Assembly: GCA_029204225.1 (NCBI GenBank)
Contig: CM055095.1
Coordinates: forward strand, 75,783,672 to 75,847,671
DNA length: 64,000 nucleotides
Reading direction: 5' to 3'
Source: Diphasiastrum complanatum
Taxonomy: Eukaryota; Streptophyta; Lycopodiopsida; Lycopodiales; Lycopodiaceae
In this document: positions 34,887 to 47,527 of the stretch, in pieces
Position numbering within the stretch: position 1 is the stretch's first letter
How the letters are laid out: each line of letters begins with the position of its first letter
The notes under the pieces: generated by a model
Seen by the model: the letters and a program-made list of their open reading frames with translations, nothing else
What the model was told of the DNA's origin: nothing
Databases searched by the model: none
Translations under genes and position numbers: made by a program

Positions 34887-36200
34887 TGCTTGAATCTAGT
34901 GATCTTTATCTGGTCCATCAATAGCTTTCTCGAATGTTTGAGGTTCGTCTTAGAAACCTCAAAATTCGATGGCTACATTCATTAAAACATCCTGACCAAA
35001 TCTTACTGGTGGTTTTTGTTGTCTATCAGATCTTCTCACAAGTGGTTTCGAGTTCGATTCTGCAGTTTTGGGTTCAACCTTTTTGCTGGAATTCGAACTG
35101 GTGACTCAAGTCTGTCAGATACTCGATCTTTAAATCTCTCCGAATCTGGTAATTTTCGTTCATCTTCTTCTTGTTTTACTTCTATCATTGGTAGCTCATA
35201 ATAATTCTTGAGAATATCATAGTCGACTAAATCACTGTGTGCTATTTATTTTGACTCATCGAATTTGACATCTTGAACAACTTTTATTCTGCCAGTTTCG
35301 GGTATGTAGACTTGATAATATGATGAATGTAAGTCGAATCCTACTACAAAACCTTGTTCTGTCTTTTCATCGAGTTTTTTTTCTCAATTTGTCTAGTATG
35401 TGCATATAAACTGCGCATCCGAATGTCCAAACATGTGCAAGATTTGGCTTTGACTTCCACCATATCTCATGAGGAGTTTTATCTGGTATTTGAGATTTCA
35501 AAAATCGATTCTGAAGATAATTTGATGTAGCCACTGGTTCCGCTCACAATTGTTTTGGTGCTTTCGCATGAGCCATCATACACCTAGCAGCTTCCATAAG
35601 TGTACGATTCCTTCGTATAGCTATTCTATTGTGCTGAGGTGTATATGATATGCAGTCTTCGTATGTATAATACCTCGATCAGTACAATAAGCTTTGAATT
35701 CGTTGGAAATGTACACATCTCCACAATCTATGCAAATTTGCTTAAACTTATTGCCTATCTGCTTCTCAGCCCAATTCATATACTCAACAAATTTCTCAAA
35801 AAGATTTTGTACGAATAAAGTATACCACAAGCGAGTTTGCTGAAGTCATCAATACACATAATGAAGTATTTTGCATCACCTAAAGACAATACTCCAAATG
35901 GTCCACAAATATCTGAATGCACAATTTCCAGTACCTTGCTTGCTTTATAAACATCCTTACTAAAAGGTGTTCTAGTCATTTTGCCTTTAAGACAAGATTC
36001 GCAGGTAGTTCGAATATCTCGACTTTTGATTTCGACTCCTTCGATTCTCTGACTTTTGTTGGCTTGGTACAAGGATTCCATGTTCATGTGACATAGCCTC
36101 TTGTGCCACATAATATATGTTGATTCTTGAGTATGATTTGCTTGTTCGATTCAAGTTTGAATGTTTAAGTAATACAAATTTCCTTCTTTGTTGCTTTTAG
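34887..36200 (-). pseudogene. Copia family 1 integrase and GAG-pre-integrase (copy B)
   Basis: From right to left: WHKRLCHMN and CESCLKGK (zinc-binding region, 35776-36111), VHSDICGPF (first catalytic Asp), IRIDCGDVYISNEFKAYC (second Asp region, 35621-35830), a TLMEAARCM-like third-acid region (~35590) and the C-terminal domain with a YYQVYIPET-like segment (~35310). Several stops and frame changes occur (35630, 35820, 36100). The integrase region is full length compared with copy A3, which lacks ~1 kb of it. Confidence 0.82.
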
Positions 36201-36203
36201 CAA

Positions 36204-36575
36204 CTAGGTTATCATAATCTCATCAAACAGTTTACAATAGTCCTTTGTGAAGGTTACTGACATGCTTGTATCGACTATCTTTGTTACGAATATAATATCT
36301 TTATCAAGAGTAGGGACATAGAGAATTTCTTCCAGTTTCTTGTCACTCTGATTCATGTCTAGCCATAGTGCACCAGTTCCATCAACTACGTGTTTAGAAC
36401 CATCTCCAAGTATAATAAATATCGAATAATTCGTCTTATTGTACTCAGACAATATTTGTTTCGAGGGAACAAAATGTGACGTGGCTTTCGAATCAAGTAC
36501 TACTTCTCGAATCTTTGAGTTTGATGAACAACATTGATCAGCACAAACATACGCTGCTGAATTTTTTGTTGTCAT
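36204..36575 (-). pseudogene. Copia family 1 protease region
   Basis: A 123-codon open frame on the minus strand matching the copia aspartic protease. The catalytic motif, normally DSGA followed by TSH, reads LDSKATSHF, so the active-site Gly is Lys. LGDGSKHVV and LEEILYVPTL follow as expected. Loss of the Gly should inactivate it. Confidence 0.8.
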
Positions 36576-37179
36576 GTCTTTTGATGCTCTGGAGCATTCT
36601 GCTTTGTCTTCGACATAGTTTGAATCTGAAGGTTTGCTTCGATTATGCTCCTCCTTATTTTTGGGATTCTGATAACAGTCTAGTACTCCATGACCCCATT
36701 TATGATAATGAATGCATTCAATCTTTGGATTTAACCAACGCTTATCTTATGTATGACCTAATCCTTTGCATCTGTTGCAAATCTTCCTATCACCAAAATT
36801 TTTCTGTTGTTTTTCAGATTGTTGATCATTTGTCTTGGATTCATTTCCATTCTGTTTAGAAGACTCCCTCTTAAACTTAGACTTATTTGAAGATTTATTC
36901 TTCTGAGTAAATAGCGCATTTTTGGAATCACCATTATTGTCATATCGTTCATGAGCTTTTACTTCCTCTTTGACTCCATCTATTGCCTTTTGAAGTGTCA
37001 TTGTTGAATCTTTTGCCAGTAAAGTTTGAGTTGTGTGGAATGACCTGGGTAGGGCTCGAAGAAAATAGCTAAGCTATTTTTCCTTTGAGATTGCATTCTC
37101 GAAGTTCTTTGGCAGGGGCTACTGGTGGATGAAGGATGCTGAGAGGGGTGTAAGGATACCACTATATCGACTCTGATAT
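36576..37179 (-). pseudogene. Copia family 1 gag, C-terminal portion (copy B)
   Basis: 36747-37001 gives MTLQKAIDGVKEEVKAHERYD, a basic Lys/Ser-rich stretch and the first CNRCKGLGHT half of the zinc knuckle. The N-terminal two thirds are deleted: at ~37095 the frame jumps to sequence near the primer site (compare 5190-5460). Together with the protease change this shows element B is long dead. Confidence 0.8.
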
Positions 37180-37191
37180 GCTCTGATACCA
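37180..37191 (-). other. Primer binding site, initiator tRNA-Met type
   Basis: gctctgatacca on +, one base from the LTR edge, as at 5532-5543. Confidence 0.9.
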
Positions 37192-37192
37192 C

Positions 37193-38054
37193 TGTAGGAA
37201 AAATAGTTATAATTCTTTTTTAGAAAACACGATGAAAGTTTGAATAAATCAAACTAATATCAGTGTCTTCAATCGGGTCTATTTTTTATCTATGTACTAA
37301 TAGAACAATTTTGCCTTGATTGAATTTAGCATGCAAAATTAAGAGACAACTTCAAACAATATTAGACAATGAGAAACTTTGATCAAAAACAAATTTATAA
37401 TTCTGAATCTAAATCATCAGTATACATCTCTTGCTGTCTTATCTCGCTGTTGTGTCTTTGATTGAGAGAGTTATGAGAGTGTGTTACAATGAGTAGTCCA
37501 CATGTATTTATATTGCTACAGGACAGGTCTTTTGGCCTTTTAATTCTATAACAGTAGATCTAACCGTTACGACAGTTGATATTCAAATAAGCACTCTATT
37601 TCCAGGCTCGAATAATTTCTATTCGCGAATTGTTCATGACAGTTTATCTCTTTGTCTAAGCTTTGTGTTTCGTGAATTGTTTGTGACACTTTGTCTTTTC
37701 ATGACATCTTTGTGTTTCGCAAATTGTTTGCGACAGTTGATAGTTTTGAGCTTGAAGAAGAATAAAAAATATTTTGCGAATTGTTCGCGACAGGCGACGG
37801 GCCACAATTTTACGACATGTGAGGTTTGAACAAGAAACATAAAATTTTGCGACAAGAACTTGTTCGCGAATCTTTCGAGTCACCATAAGAAATTTGTTTG
37901 CGAATCTTTTGAGTTACCACAAGATATTTCACGAATCTTTTGAGGTTGACCACGAATAGAAATGTTTCGAGTTCGAGTTCGTTTCTCATCCTTTGTCAAG
38001 TAAACTATGCACTTTGTTAGTAGAATCGAGATCTGTCTGATCAGGTGTTTTACA
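37193..38054 (-). repeat. Copia family 1 5' LTR, subtype b (862 bp)
   Basis: Runs TGTAGG to TTTTACA. It is closely similar to 5545-6405 and sits at the same point of a family 2 gag. The motif array is at 37622, 37669, 37716 and 37773 with 47, 47 and 57 bp steps. Confidence 0.9.
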
Positions 38055-38648
38055 TCCTCTTCATCTTGGTCTTTTGCTTTGTCCTTAGAGAAGTGTTGGT
38101 GTTGCTTTTTGCTCCTCTCTTTGTGCTTGGCAAATAAAACTTTTTCTTCACCATTATGATTGAGTGACAATTTGTCCATCCTTAATAGCTTGTTCTCATG
38201 CCTTGATTCTTCAGCCATTAGCACTCCTTGCAAAGCTTCCAAAGTAGGTAGCTCCTCCTTGATGAGATAGGATTGGACAAGGTTCTCATACTTATCTCTC
38301 AAGCCATTAAGTATGACTTGGACTAGCTCACTTTGATTTATGGACCCTCCAATGCAAGCAAGCTCCCTATGAGTAACTTTCACTCTCAACACATAATAAG
38401 TGACACTCTCATCAATATTTTGAGAACTTTGAAAGATTTGATTTCTAAGAGTGAGGAGCCTAGTGATGTTTTTGGCTTCATAAATAGCTTCGAGAGAATC
38501 CCAAGCTTGCTTGGCTGAGTTGCAATCACCAATCTCTCTCAAAATCTCATTAGAGACATTCATCTTGATAAGGTGGAGAGCCATCCTAGCTCTCTTCTTG
38601 TACTTTTGTACTTATTGAAGGACTTGAGACTCCTCCTCAATCCCAAGT
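38055..38648 (-). pseudogene. Copia family 2 gag fragment, first of two in this block
   Basis: Minus-strand gag frame MALHLIKMNVSNEIL...SAKQAWDSLEAIYEAKN...LRDKYENLVQS is open from 38584 through to the LTR edge at 38054, without the stops that affect the 6.4-7.1 kb copy. It is cut at ~38648, where a second, partial LTR and gag copy begins, so it lacks its N-terminal ~55 codons. Confidence 0.85.
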
Positions 38649-38893
38649 TCACGACATGTGAGGTATGAACAAGAAATAGAATATTTCGCGACAAGAACTT
38701 GTTCGCAAATCTTTCGAGTCACCATATGAAATTTGTTCGCAAATCTTTTGAGTTACCACAAGATATTTCATGAATCTTTTGAGGTTGACCACAAATAGAA
38801 GTGTTTTGAGTTCGAGTTCGTTTCTCATCCTTTGTCAAGTAAACTATGCACTTTGTTAGTAGAATCAACATTTGTTTGATCAGGTGTTTTACA
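38649..38893 (-). repeat. Partial copia family 1 LTR (subtype b, 245 bp)
   Basis: Matches 6161-6405 closely, including the same end at the gag insertion site. It starts abruptly at tcacgacatgtg, which is the left edge of a local tandem duplication. Confidence 0.88.
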
Positions 38894-39606
38894 TCCTCTT
38901 CATATTGGTCTTTTGCTTTGTCCTTAGAGAAGTGTTGGTGTTGCTTTTTGTTCCTCTCTTTGTGCTTGGAAAATAAAACTTTTTCTTCACCATTATGATT
39001 GAGTGACAATTTGTCCATCCTTAATAGCTTGTTCTCATGCCTTGATTCTTCAGCCATTAGCACTCCTTGCAAAGCCTCCAAAATAGGTAGCTCCTCCTTG
39101 ATGGCATAGGATTGGACAAGGTTCTCATACTCATCTCTCAAGCCATTAAATATGACTTGGACTAGCTCACTTTAATTTATGGATCCTCCAATGCAAGCAA
39201 GCTCCCTATGAGTATCTTTCACTCTCAACACATAATTAGTGGCACTCTCATCAATCTTTTGAGAACTTTGAAAGATTTGATTTCTAAGAGTGGGGAGTCT
39301 AGTGGTATTTTTGGCTTCATAAATATCTTTGAGAGAATCCCAAGCTTGCTTGGCTGAGTTGCAAACACCAATCTCTGTCAAAACCTCATTAGAGACATTC
39401 ATCTTGGTAAGGTGGAGAGCCATCCTAGCTCTCTTCTTGTACTTTTATACTTCTTGAAGGACTTGAGGCTCCTCCTCAATCCCAAGTACAATGTCCATTA
39501 CATCTTGGAGTATCAAGATAGACTCCATTCTAACCTTCCAAATAGAATAGTTGGAGGTAGATAGTCTTTCACTAGATTCCAATAGGTAGGAACCCATAGA
39601 TGCCAT
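38894..39606 (-). pseudogene. Copia family 2 gag fragment, second in this block
   Basis: Almost identical to 6406-7118, including the in-frame stop at the S-L-*-S position near 39175 and the TAA near 39446. These shared lesions show common descent by duplication, not independent decay. It is followed by the same long leader. Confidence 0.88.
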
Positions 39607-40366
39607 ATAATAGTGAAGACTCCTTGTGATTTAGACACTAAAATGTTGCTTCTCTCTCACTATAGGATCCTTTAAAGGTGTACTACCAACTCCTATGCAA
39701 GATCGTGCAACAAAGTGAGATATGGACCTCACTAGCTTTTCCAATCTCTCTTAATCTAGATCAATCTCACATCAACTGATGAAGTATGGGCTAAGTTTGG
39801 GTCAAGCTATCTTTGGCACGTGGGAAACACTCCAAGAATCCACAAATCGCTCAAATACAATCCAATTGTATGAAAGAAAGTGGCAATGACCTCAAAATGA
39901 TAACTAGATCTCAAGAAAACAAGATTGGCAAGCCTAGAAGTGAGATTTTTGATCAAACAAGCATAATAGAGTCAAAAGAAAAAAGTGTCCAAGCAGGTTG
40001 GGTGCCCTACCCACCTTGATTCAATTGACTATAACTTTTAATTGAGAGATCCAATCAATATGAAGTCAATTGCTACACAAACTAAACTCAAATAGCTTTA
40101 AAACTAGCTATCAAGCATCAATTTTGGATCACACATGGAAGAGAACCACCAAAATGAATTGGGCTGTCCTTCACATGTGTCTGAGCAGGAAAATCTGTAT
40201 AGTACCATATTTGGTCCAATCCATATGATAATGGACCCTCTTGATCCAAATTTGCTTAAGATAGCATGGGAGAAGCAAACTAGTCTCTCTAGATCTAGAT
40301 TTTCAAGAAAAATTTTGGAACTTTGGATGAAACAAACGTCAAATACCTAGGTAGGCTCTGATACCA
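39607..40366 (-). other. Copia family 2 leader and primer site (second copy)
   Basis: Non-coding leader matching 7119-7892. The primer site at 40355-40366 reads gctctgatacca, a perfect tRNA-Met match. Confidence 0.8.
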
Positions 40367-40863
40367 TGTGAAAATTCACACGTTTGGGAATGCCCTAAAG
40401 TGTGTGATTGATCTCCTAAGCAAGCTTGTGCACTTGTAGACGGATTCTAGATTGATTTCCAAGATCTAGATCAAAAACACAAGGCATAGAGGCAAAGATG
40501 GATGTATTTGTTGATGACCAAAGTACATACACATGAGAGGAAGTGCTTTTTGATAAAACTAAGTAAAATTAAGCTCCTATCCTCAGGTAGAGAGAGAATA
40601 GAGCTAATTCAACTCGGGTAGAGAGAGAAGATTGAACAAGCAAATCCCACCATACAAAGATTGACTAAAAAACTCAACTTAAATTATGATTCCAAAGTGG
40701 AGTACATATAAACCTGGGGAGAATCCTCCTTGCATGCTATTGGACCCCTAATCCTAGCCTCTCTAATGCTATTGGATGAGTGATGCATCCATCCTACAAT
40801 TCTATTGGACCTTTCTTCAAGATTTCTCAATTCCTATTGTACCCCTTGACCAAAGCCAACACT
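40367..40863 (-). repeat. Copia family 2 5' LTR (second copy)
   Basis: Begins TGTGAAAATTCACACG at the primer site and matches 7893-8397. It lacks the small caagaaattttttgg duplication seen just upstream in the first copy (~7825). Sequence diverges beyond ~40863. Confidence 0.6.
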
Positions 40864-41200
40864 TTGATTTCATCACTCATCAAACTACATTAATACAAGT
40901 ATCACAATCCTGTTTACTAGCCTACATAGCTTGAGTTTGCATCACAAATGACTTTTGACTCAATAGTGGCATTACATGTGGATTTGACCAATTTGCCAAC
41001 TATGCCAATTTTTGGCCCTGTCACAACTCTACACAAAGATGCTTGACATAAAACTTTGTGATACCCCTAAAGTTAACATCATAAACTATTTTTGACTTTT
41101 TCTACATGTGGGAACATGCTCCACACATGTGATCTTTTCCTCACAAACTAAAAACATAAAACAACCAAAATAGATTTTGACCATTTTTTCACACTGCCTG
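40864..41200. other. No gene seen
   Basis: AT-rich, with ccacatgtg-type elements near 41100-41130. It may be interior sequence of the gypsy-like element whose LTR follows. Confidence 0.35.
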
Positions 41201-41324
41201 TGTTAGAACACAAAGATAGGGCCTTAACTATACTTAATTGCTAATTTAGGTGCTTACTAACTCTACCTTAACACTAACTTTTTTAATACTACCTTTGTTA
41301 ACTCTAAGCACATACATTCACGAT

Positions 41325-41404
<80 letters not shown>

Positions 41405-41938
41405 TGTAGGTTAGCTCAAATGCTCAATGTGTATGCTAATGGAAAAGCCATAACTAATCAAAACAAGAACATTGAAATGGAAAGCAAGTAGAAAACACCA
41501 CAATAGCATTAGCATGAGGGATTAGCAAATGAGGATGCTTGAGCTCACAAAATAGTAGAGCCTCCTCCTTTCTATTAAGCATGCAAAATCATTACAAATG
41601 GCGCCTTTTTATCTTTGGGGTGGCCCTTGCCCCTGGTTTCCTATTGGCTACTTGCAAGAAGGTGGGATTGAAATCCACACCCTTCACAAGAAGCACAAAT
41701 AAGTCTATGGTGTAGGAAGAAACACACCCCACCTAACACCATTTGACCATTGACTACTTCACAAACTGAGATACTTAAGTTTAAGCTTAACTTTGGCCTT
41801 CTAATATTATTTTTAATTACATGGCAAAATTATTTATTTAGAAGTGCTCATTGGGCCATGGGCTTACGCACGCAGGATGCCACGACCCTCGAACTATTTC
41901 CAACTAATTTATTTATTTACACTGTAATACCCTCAACA
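41201..41938 (-). repeat. Gypsy-like LTR (family 4), contains (GA)n
   Basis: The minus strand runs TGTTGAGGGTATTAC...GTGTTCTAACA, with TGTTG/TAACA ends. It matches 62065-62757 in opposite orientation over its length. A (GA)30 run lies at 41338-41399. No primer site of a known type is evident on either side, so family assignment rests on the gypsy sequence beside the other copy. Confidence 0.6.
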
Positions 41939-42952
41939 TTGGACACCTATGTCTAGAAGTTCTTGGATTTTTTGAGCCAAGGTGTCGTTTTTCTCAGAAA
42001 CGGGCACGGCCAAATGGCTTAGAAGCCTACGATGGAAAGACTAAAATGAAACGAAAAAAGACATTTTTTTGATGTGCTTGAAGCTGGGGCATACCAATAT
42101 AGTAAGAAATAAGAACAAGAAAAAGTCAACTCATTCTTCCCCATTTCTAAATCTGTCACTCAAGGCATATTAGGATGAAACCTATTATCCTTTCAATGAC
42201 CATACATATCATGAACATGGGCGAAAGAAAATATGAGTTGGAAATTGTATGATGAAGTTGGAATTTATAAACAATTTTCGAGAACTTCATATACTTGTTA
42301 ACAAAAATTATTTTTTGTAACAATTTGATCAGGAAGTGAAGGGCTTTCGTGGAGGAAGAACTTGTGGTATGGGACGCAAGCAATACCAAAACGGAGATAT
42401 AAAACTAGCTGGATCAGTTTAACCATAATATGGCCATAAATCTAAATGATGCCAAATAATATTGGTCATAAAAGAGTGTTTTGTAGGAGATTTGAGATAT
42501 TGGTCATGACTCCTAATGTTATGTCCATGGCCAGTAAGTACGACTCAGTATACTCCTATTTTTGGATACAACGGTACTCCAGTAAATCAAGCTGTTAGTT
42601 ATGCCACATCATACTGGATGTGACTCGAAAGTAACTGATATCCTTGTGAGGCCCAGAATACACTAAATGGAGTTTAGACAAGGTATGAGACAATGCATGC
42701 ATGTGTAGAGTTATCAATAACAATTCTATGAATAGGTGGTCCATGCTTAGGACTCTATTCTAGGTGAATCTATGTATAGGGAACTTAGGGCTATGCATGG
42801 CTATGTGCCCAGGATGCTTTTGGCTCTATATATTGGGTCCAAACTCGCCCTACTCCTCGTTGTGATCTGTTTGAATTGTCTTTTTTGCAACTTCTGTGAC
42901 TCATGACTTGGGATTGTTCTGGTAGACCGGTACCCTACAAAAAACACACACT
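41939..42952. other. Spacer between LTR and right arm, no gene
   Basis: Frames are under 80 codons with no domain. 42640-42860 is GC-richer than its surroundings but uninformative. The inverted-duplication homology begins at 42953. Confidence 0.4.
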
Positions 42953-43183
42953 GAATGATTGTCTATACGTACTAGCAAAAAAGTATTTTAGTACATAGAA
43001 AATTTAGCGTGGCAATGTCGACTATTACAATTTGTGCATTTAGGCCAATTCTAAGGCCGTGAAATATTTTATGGGCCAATTCCAAGGCCACAAAATTTCC
43101 TTTAGCCACATTTTGGGTGGGCAATTTTATGATGATTTTATCATAAGTAGCCAAGTTTTACATGCCAACAAATTTGTGAAAAT

Positions 43184-43812
43184 TGTGAAAGATTCAACTA
43201 GTTTCATCACATTTTGCAATATTTTCATATTTGGCATATTGAGGCCAAAACTTGTTTTAGACTTAGAGGTTGAATTTTCAAAGTTCATTAGTCTAAATTT
43301 CATTTGAATAAACACTTTTTGAAAGTGTGGGAAAGTTAGAATGCATGTTTGAGTAGATTCAATTTGAATAGTTGGGTACATTGAATCTAGACCCAAAATG
43401 AGTAGGGTTAGCATTTTGGTGGGAAATCCAAGGGGCCAAATAGGGTTTGGACCTGTTATAAAAGGATGTAACTCATGGAGAGAGCAATCTTCTCTCTTCT
43501 CTATCTCATTTCATGCTTATACATGGTTCTCTTAGGTTCTACTATCCGTTGGTGCACTATCTTGGTGATTGCTTGCAATTCTATGTGTAGAATGATCTAT
43601 ATTTGTTATTTTTGGATCCAACGTGTGAAATACAGTAGCTTGTTGGTTTTGTACGAACAACAACAACACATAATCATTTCATTCAAGTTTGATTAAGTTC
43701 TATTGGTGTTTGCATCTCAATTTCTGTGTAGATGCTGATTTTTCTACATTGGTGAGATTGGTAGTGTATTTCTCTTTCTAACCAAAGATCATTCAAGTAG
43801 ATTGCATCTTAA
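43184..43812 (+). repeat. Copia family 3 LTR fragment in right arm
   Basis: Same 629-bp truncated LTR as 18998-19626, opposite orientation. It starts TGTGAAAGATTC and stops 18 bp short of the end seen at 51387. Confidence 0.85.
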
Positions 43813-43979
43813 ACAAATCAATAAATCAAAAACAAATTATTCAACATCCAACTAACATTCATGTAATCTATCAATGAAATCTAGTTAAAAATCTAATCTA
43901 ATTATTTGTCACCTGATCTTTCAATTTTCTCATATCTCTTCTCTCTTTTGGTATCACAAATAATAAAACTAGTACTAAT
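43813..43979. repeat. 167-bp repeat, right-arm copy
   Basis: Inverted equivalent of 18831-18997. There is no second copy on the inner side in this arm. Confidence 0.88.
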
Positions 43980-45002
43980 GTTGGGAAAAAGCCAATGTCC
44001 ATTCCACTCGCTTTTTCTCTCTCAAATAATTGTGTGGTTGTGCCATGTCCCCCTCCCGTCCCCTTTTCATCGTCGTCGTAGAAAATTTTGGTGGTGTGGC
44101 ACTACCACACGTGGTAGAGCCACGTGCTCATTGCCATGTGATTGCCACAAAAATTGCCACACAGGACCAAGAAGCCAAAGATGGGCCTCATCGTATGTGT
44201 CTGACAATTTGCCCATGTTTGTAGTGGGGGAGAAAAACAATATTATAAGAAGACATATGCAAAGAAGATTAGCTACAATTTGCTTTTGATAATATCGCAA
44301 CAATATTATTTGTTCTGTCAATATGAGAGTCACTTGGCTTTCTGTATCATAAAGAGATGTTATGTTTCAAGTACACATATGCTTAGAAGAATAAGTGCAA
44401 TCAAGGACTAGAGACTATAGACATTCGGCAGTTTACAGAAAGAGTGGAATTGATGGTGAACATGAATTTATCCAAAGAGCAAGATCTAAACCTGAGATGG
44501 GTAAAAAGCAAAGCAAAAAATTGCAATTGGGGACTAATTCATGAGAAAGTCCGTAATTATAATATTTGTACCATGCAATATAACCAAAAAAGAAAAGTTG
44601 TCAAATGATAATCCAACCATTATATTTATATTCTCTTAATGATGTAGCTGACCAAGTTGAAAGTGGGTACCTAATATGCACAGATGCTCAGGCCAAGTAA
44701 TGGCTATCCATATTAATTTCGAATGGATCTTGAGGTTCTAAAACTACCATCAACAACCATAAATTGCCATAATAATGTCTTCCAAATTTGTCATGATCCA
44801 CTTTATCTGACTTTCATAGAATTTGAAGCATTTCTTGCATCCATGGATAGAAAAGCAGCTCTGGTTCAAATTGCATTAAGCCATCACTAGAGAGATCCAA
44901 CTAAATAGTGAATAACAGGTCTAATTAATGGAAAATGCAAAGAGAATAATGATGAAGTAGATATGAGTAATCCTTGGAGTAGTGATTATGGAGATGCTGT
45001 TG

Positions 45003-47527
45003 CTACATGGGGGTGGGGTTCTCAAGCATTGTTTCCTGAGATGGTTGCGAATAGAATAATCTTAAAGTCATCTCGTAGGCAGAAAAAATAGCTCCATTCA
45101 CCAAATAAGCTCTTGCAATAGCAGTTCCAAGTCCTCGAAAGAGCGCTGAAACTCCCTCCTCTCGGATGCTCCTCGAGATGCAATCAGTGATACCTTTGTA
45201 TCTCCCGCGACTGTCACGTCCCTGTCCCTGTGCCTGAAGGCGAGATTTTACAACGTCCAGTGGATAACAAGCTATCCAACTTAATGCTCCAGCACATCCA
45301 CCTGCTGTAAGCATGGTCATGACAGTTTCACCCCCATTTTTTCGACAACCAGGATGCAAATACTCTCGAATATACTCATATGCAGCAAAGTAGACACCAT
45401 GGCTAGGAGCATCTCGCAGCACAGTCACTCTGAAACCTCTGTACAGTCCTCGCACACCCTCCCTCTTGATGATGTCTCGTGCAACATCACAAGGACCATC
45501 AAAATTGATGGTGGGCCGAGATCTTCCGCCGCCGTGAGCCGTGTGTAGCTGCAAGCGAATTTTGACAAGATCTACTGGTGTCAATATTAGTGTCTGCAAG
45601 GAACCTGCTCCTATTCCAGCAGCTGCAACTCTGTGAAGAGGCAAAGGCTCACTCTTTTCAACAGCTAAAGCTCTAGATAAGAGAGCGTACGCCTGAAATG
45701 CTACAGCATTCTATACAGCACAACCAACAGGTCAAAGGATCAGTCAGCCAGAGTTGCTTCCGGGTATTAAGCTCATTAAACTTCAGGTACAGATATTACT
45801 TCAAGCGGAGAAATGTAGAGTAAAACTCTGAAAACATTCGCACATTTTGGCATACAACTATATATTATGGAAATCCTCTTGTAAACACAAAATTTTAGTC
45901 AACAGCCAATTTTCCTCCAATCATGAGGCAATCAAAACATAACAACCAAAACTAGCATTTCGCTACTAGATTTCACAGGGTCAAGAGGCTCCCAATAGCA
46001 GGTTATTTTGGAATGCTTATTTTTAAAGCTGAGGGAGATAACAGTATTGACCGAGCTTATAATTCATGTACGTAAAAACCTGAAAGCTTAAATTTCATCT
46101 GGAAAATGGACTGTTTGCTCTCCCTTGTAGCTACTTTCTCCCAGAAGCTGATTGAAGCGTACAGAACAGTAGATCAAAGTACAAGACACGTGATTGCTAG
46201 TGGTTTTTGGTATTTATGGGATCACCACGAATCAAACCTGGTTGCCCGAGCCAAACTCAAGCACGCATGATACACCCACGTGTTTGCTTATGGCTGCAAC
46301 AGTTTCATTCTACTCAACAATGTAAGCAATCCTCGCGAAAACGGAAAGTGGTCCACCATACATAGAAAGAACTAAACTATGTGATTTACAGAGGTTAATA
46401 AGGTGGGGTAGGAAGTTCTCTAGGATATCATAACTGACTGAAGGAAGTGTTTCCGCAGCAAGCACGATCGTTATGAACAAAGTTTTAGCGCAATACAAAC
46501 CCTTACTGATGCAGAATGGTTTCCTCTAAAGGCCAAAATGTGATACTAAAAGCTCGACATCAATGACCAGATACACTAAATATATTCACGTTCTTGAACT
46601 GGTGAGGCATGAGTTCATAACTTCTGATTGCTCGATCAAGCTTTGGGTTTGATGCTCTGAATAGAACTTTTAGCCTGATACCACACGAGGGAGTTCCTTG
46701 TAGCTGCGAGTACATTAGTGGCTCAATCCAATTTAGCAAACTACAATAGTTGGATGATTCCTGCACAGCAACAATGACCATTAACTAGTGGTGAAGATCT
46801 TAAGCTTGCAGTTTTCATCGACCTGTACAGGGATACTAGATAGGAATCGGCAATCCTTAGAGGATCTTAAACAAGATTAGAGTTTATTCTTTTACTATTA
46901 TTTCAAGCTGTACATGCAAAGGTTGGAATAGGATGCAATGCTTGCAGCATCTTCCAAATGATGAGCATGCTTCCAGCATCTTGTTGATCATAAGAGCTAG
47001 CTTTCAGGATATACAGCTTCACGCTTCTTCTCTCCTTTGCGTAGAAGGATTGATAAAAAAATGGCATTCTTCAGTCTGGGAAGCATGCTTGAATTATTTA
47101 TGATCGCATTGTTGAGTCTGTTCTAATATGTAAATATAATCCCAAAAAAAGGCACAACCGATGTCATAAGTTGCTGCAGTTTGCTACAGGGAGCTTGATT
47201 AATGAGTAGATTTACTGAGTGATGGAAAAGCAGATGCTTGATAATTGAGACTTGAAAGATTGATAAAGAATCAACCTGAATAGCGACAGTGGCAAGAGGC
47301 GAGGACATCCCTTTGAAGAAAGCAGACGACCCTTCGGTGGCTAGCAGATGGCGTACCACCGCTCCAGCCGTAGTTGGCCCAGAAGCAGAGGGCCGCTGCG
47401 GCTGCTGCAAGTGGATTCGAATGGTGTCCAGAGGATGGCCAGCGATCACCCCTGCTATGCCACCCAATCCACCTGCTAGAAAGTCTTTTCCCAAAGAAAA
47501 TGTCAAATGATCCCGCCAGAACTCCAT
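45003..47527 (-). CDS. BAC2: BAC2-like mitochondrial carrier, copy 2 (2 exons)
   Basis: Second copy of the carrier gene. Exon 1 is 47276-47527 and exon 2 is 45003-45710 on the minus strand, with a 1565-bp GT..AG intron (45711-47275). The 319-residue product has all three carrier signatures at the same positions as copy 1. One difference is visible: residue 273 is Ala here and Val in copy 1. No stop or frameshift was found. Its 5' leader lacks ~85 bp present upstream of copy 1 (junction near 47778), and the region further upstream differs, so expression may differ. The genes face each other across ~27 kb. Near-identity of introns and flanks indicates recent duplication or gene conversion. Confidence 0.92.
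45711..47275 (-). other. Intron 1 of BAC2-like copy 2
   Basis: Same boundaries and phase as in copy 1, with scattered single-base changes (for example aaggaactccc against aaggatctccc). Confidence 0.88.

Noticed and set aside
32804-38054. One intact retrotransposon with paired LTRs at 32804 and 37193
   Set aside because: The two LTRs belong to different subtypes (a and b) and differ in length, so they are not the two ends of one recent insertion.
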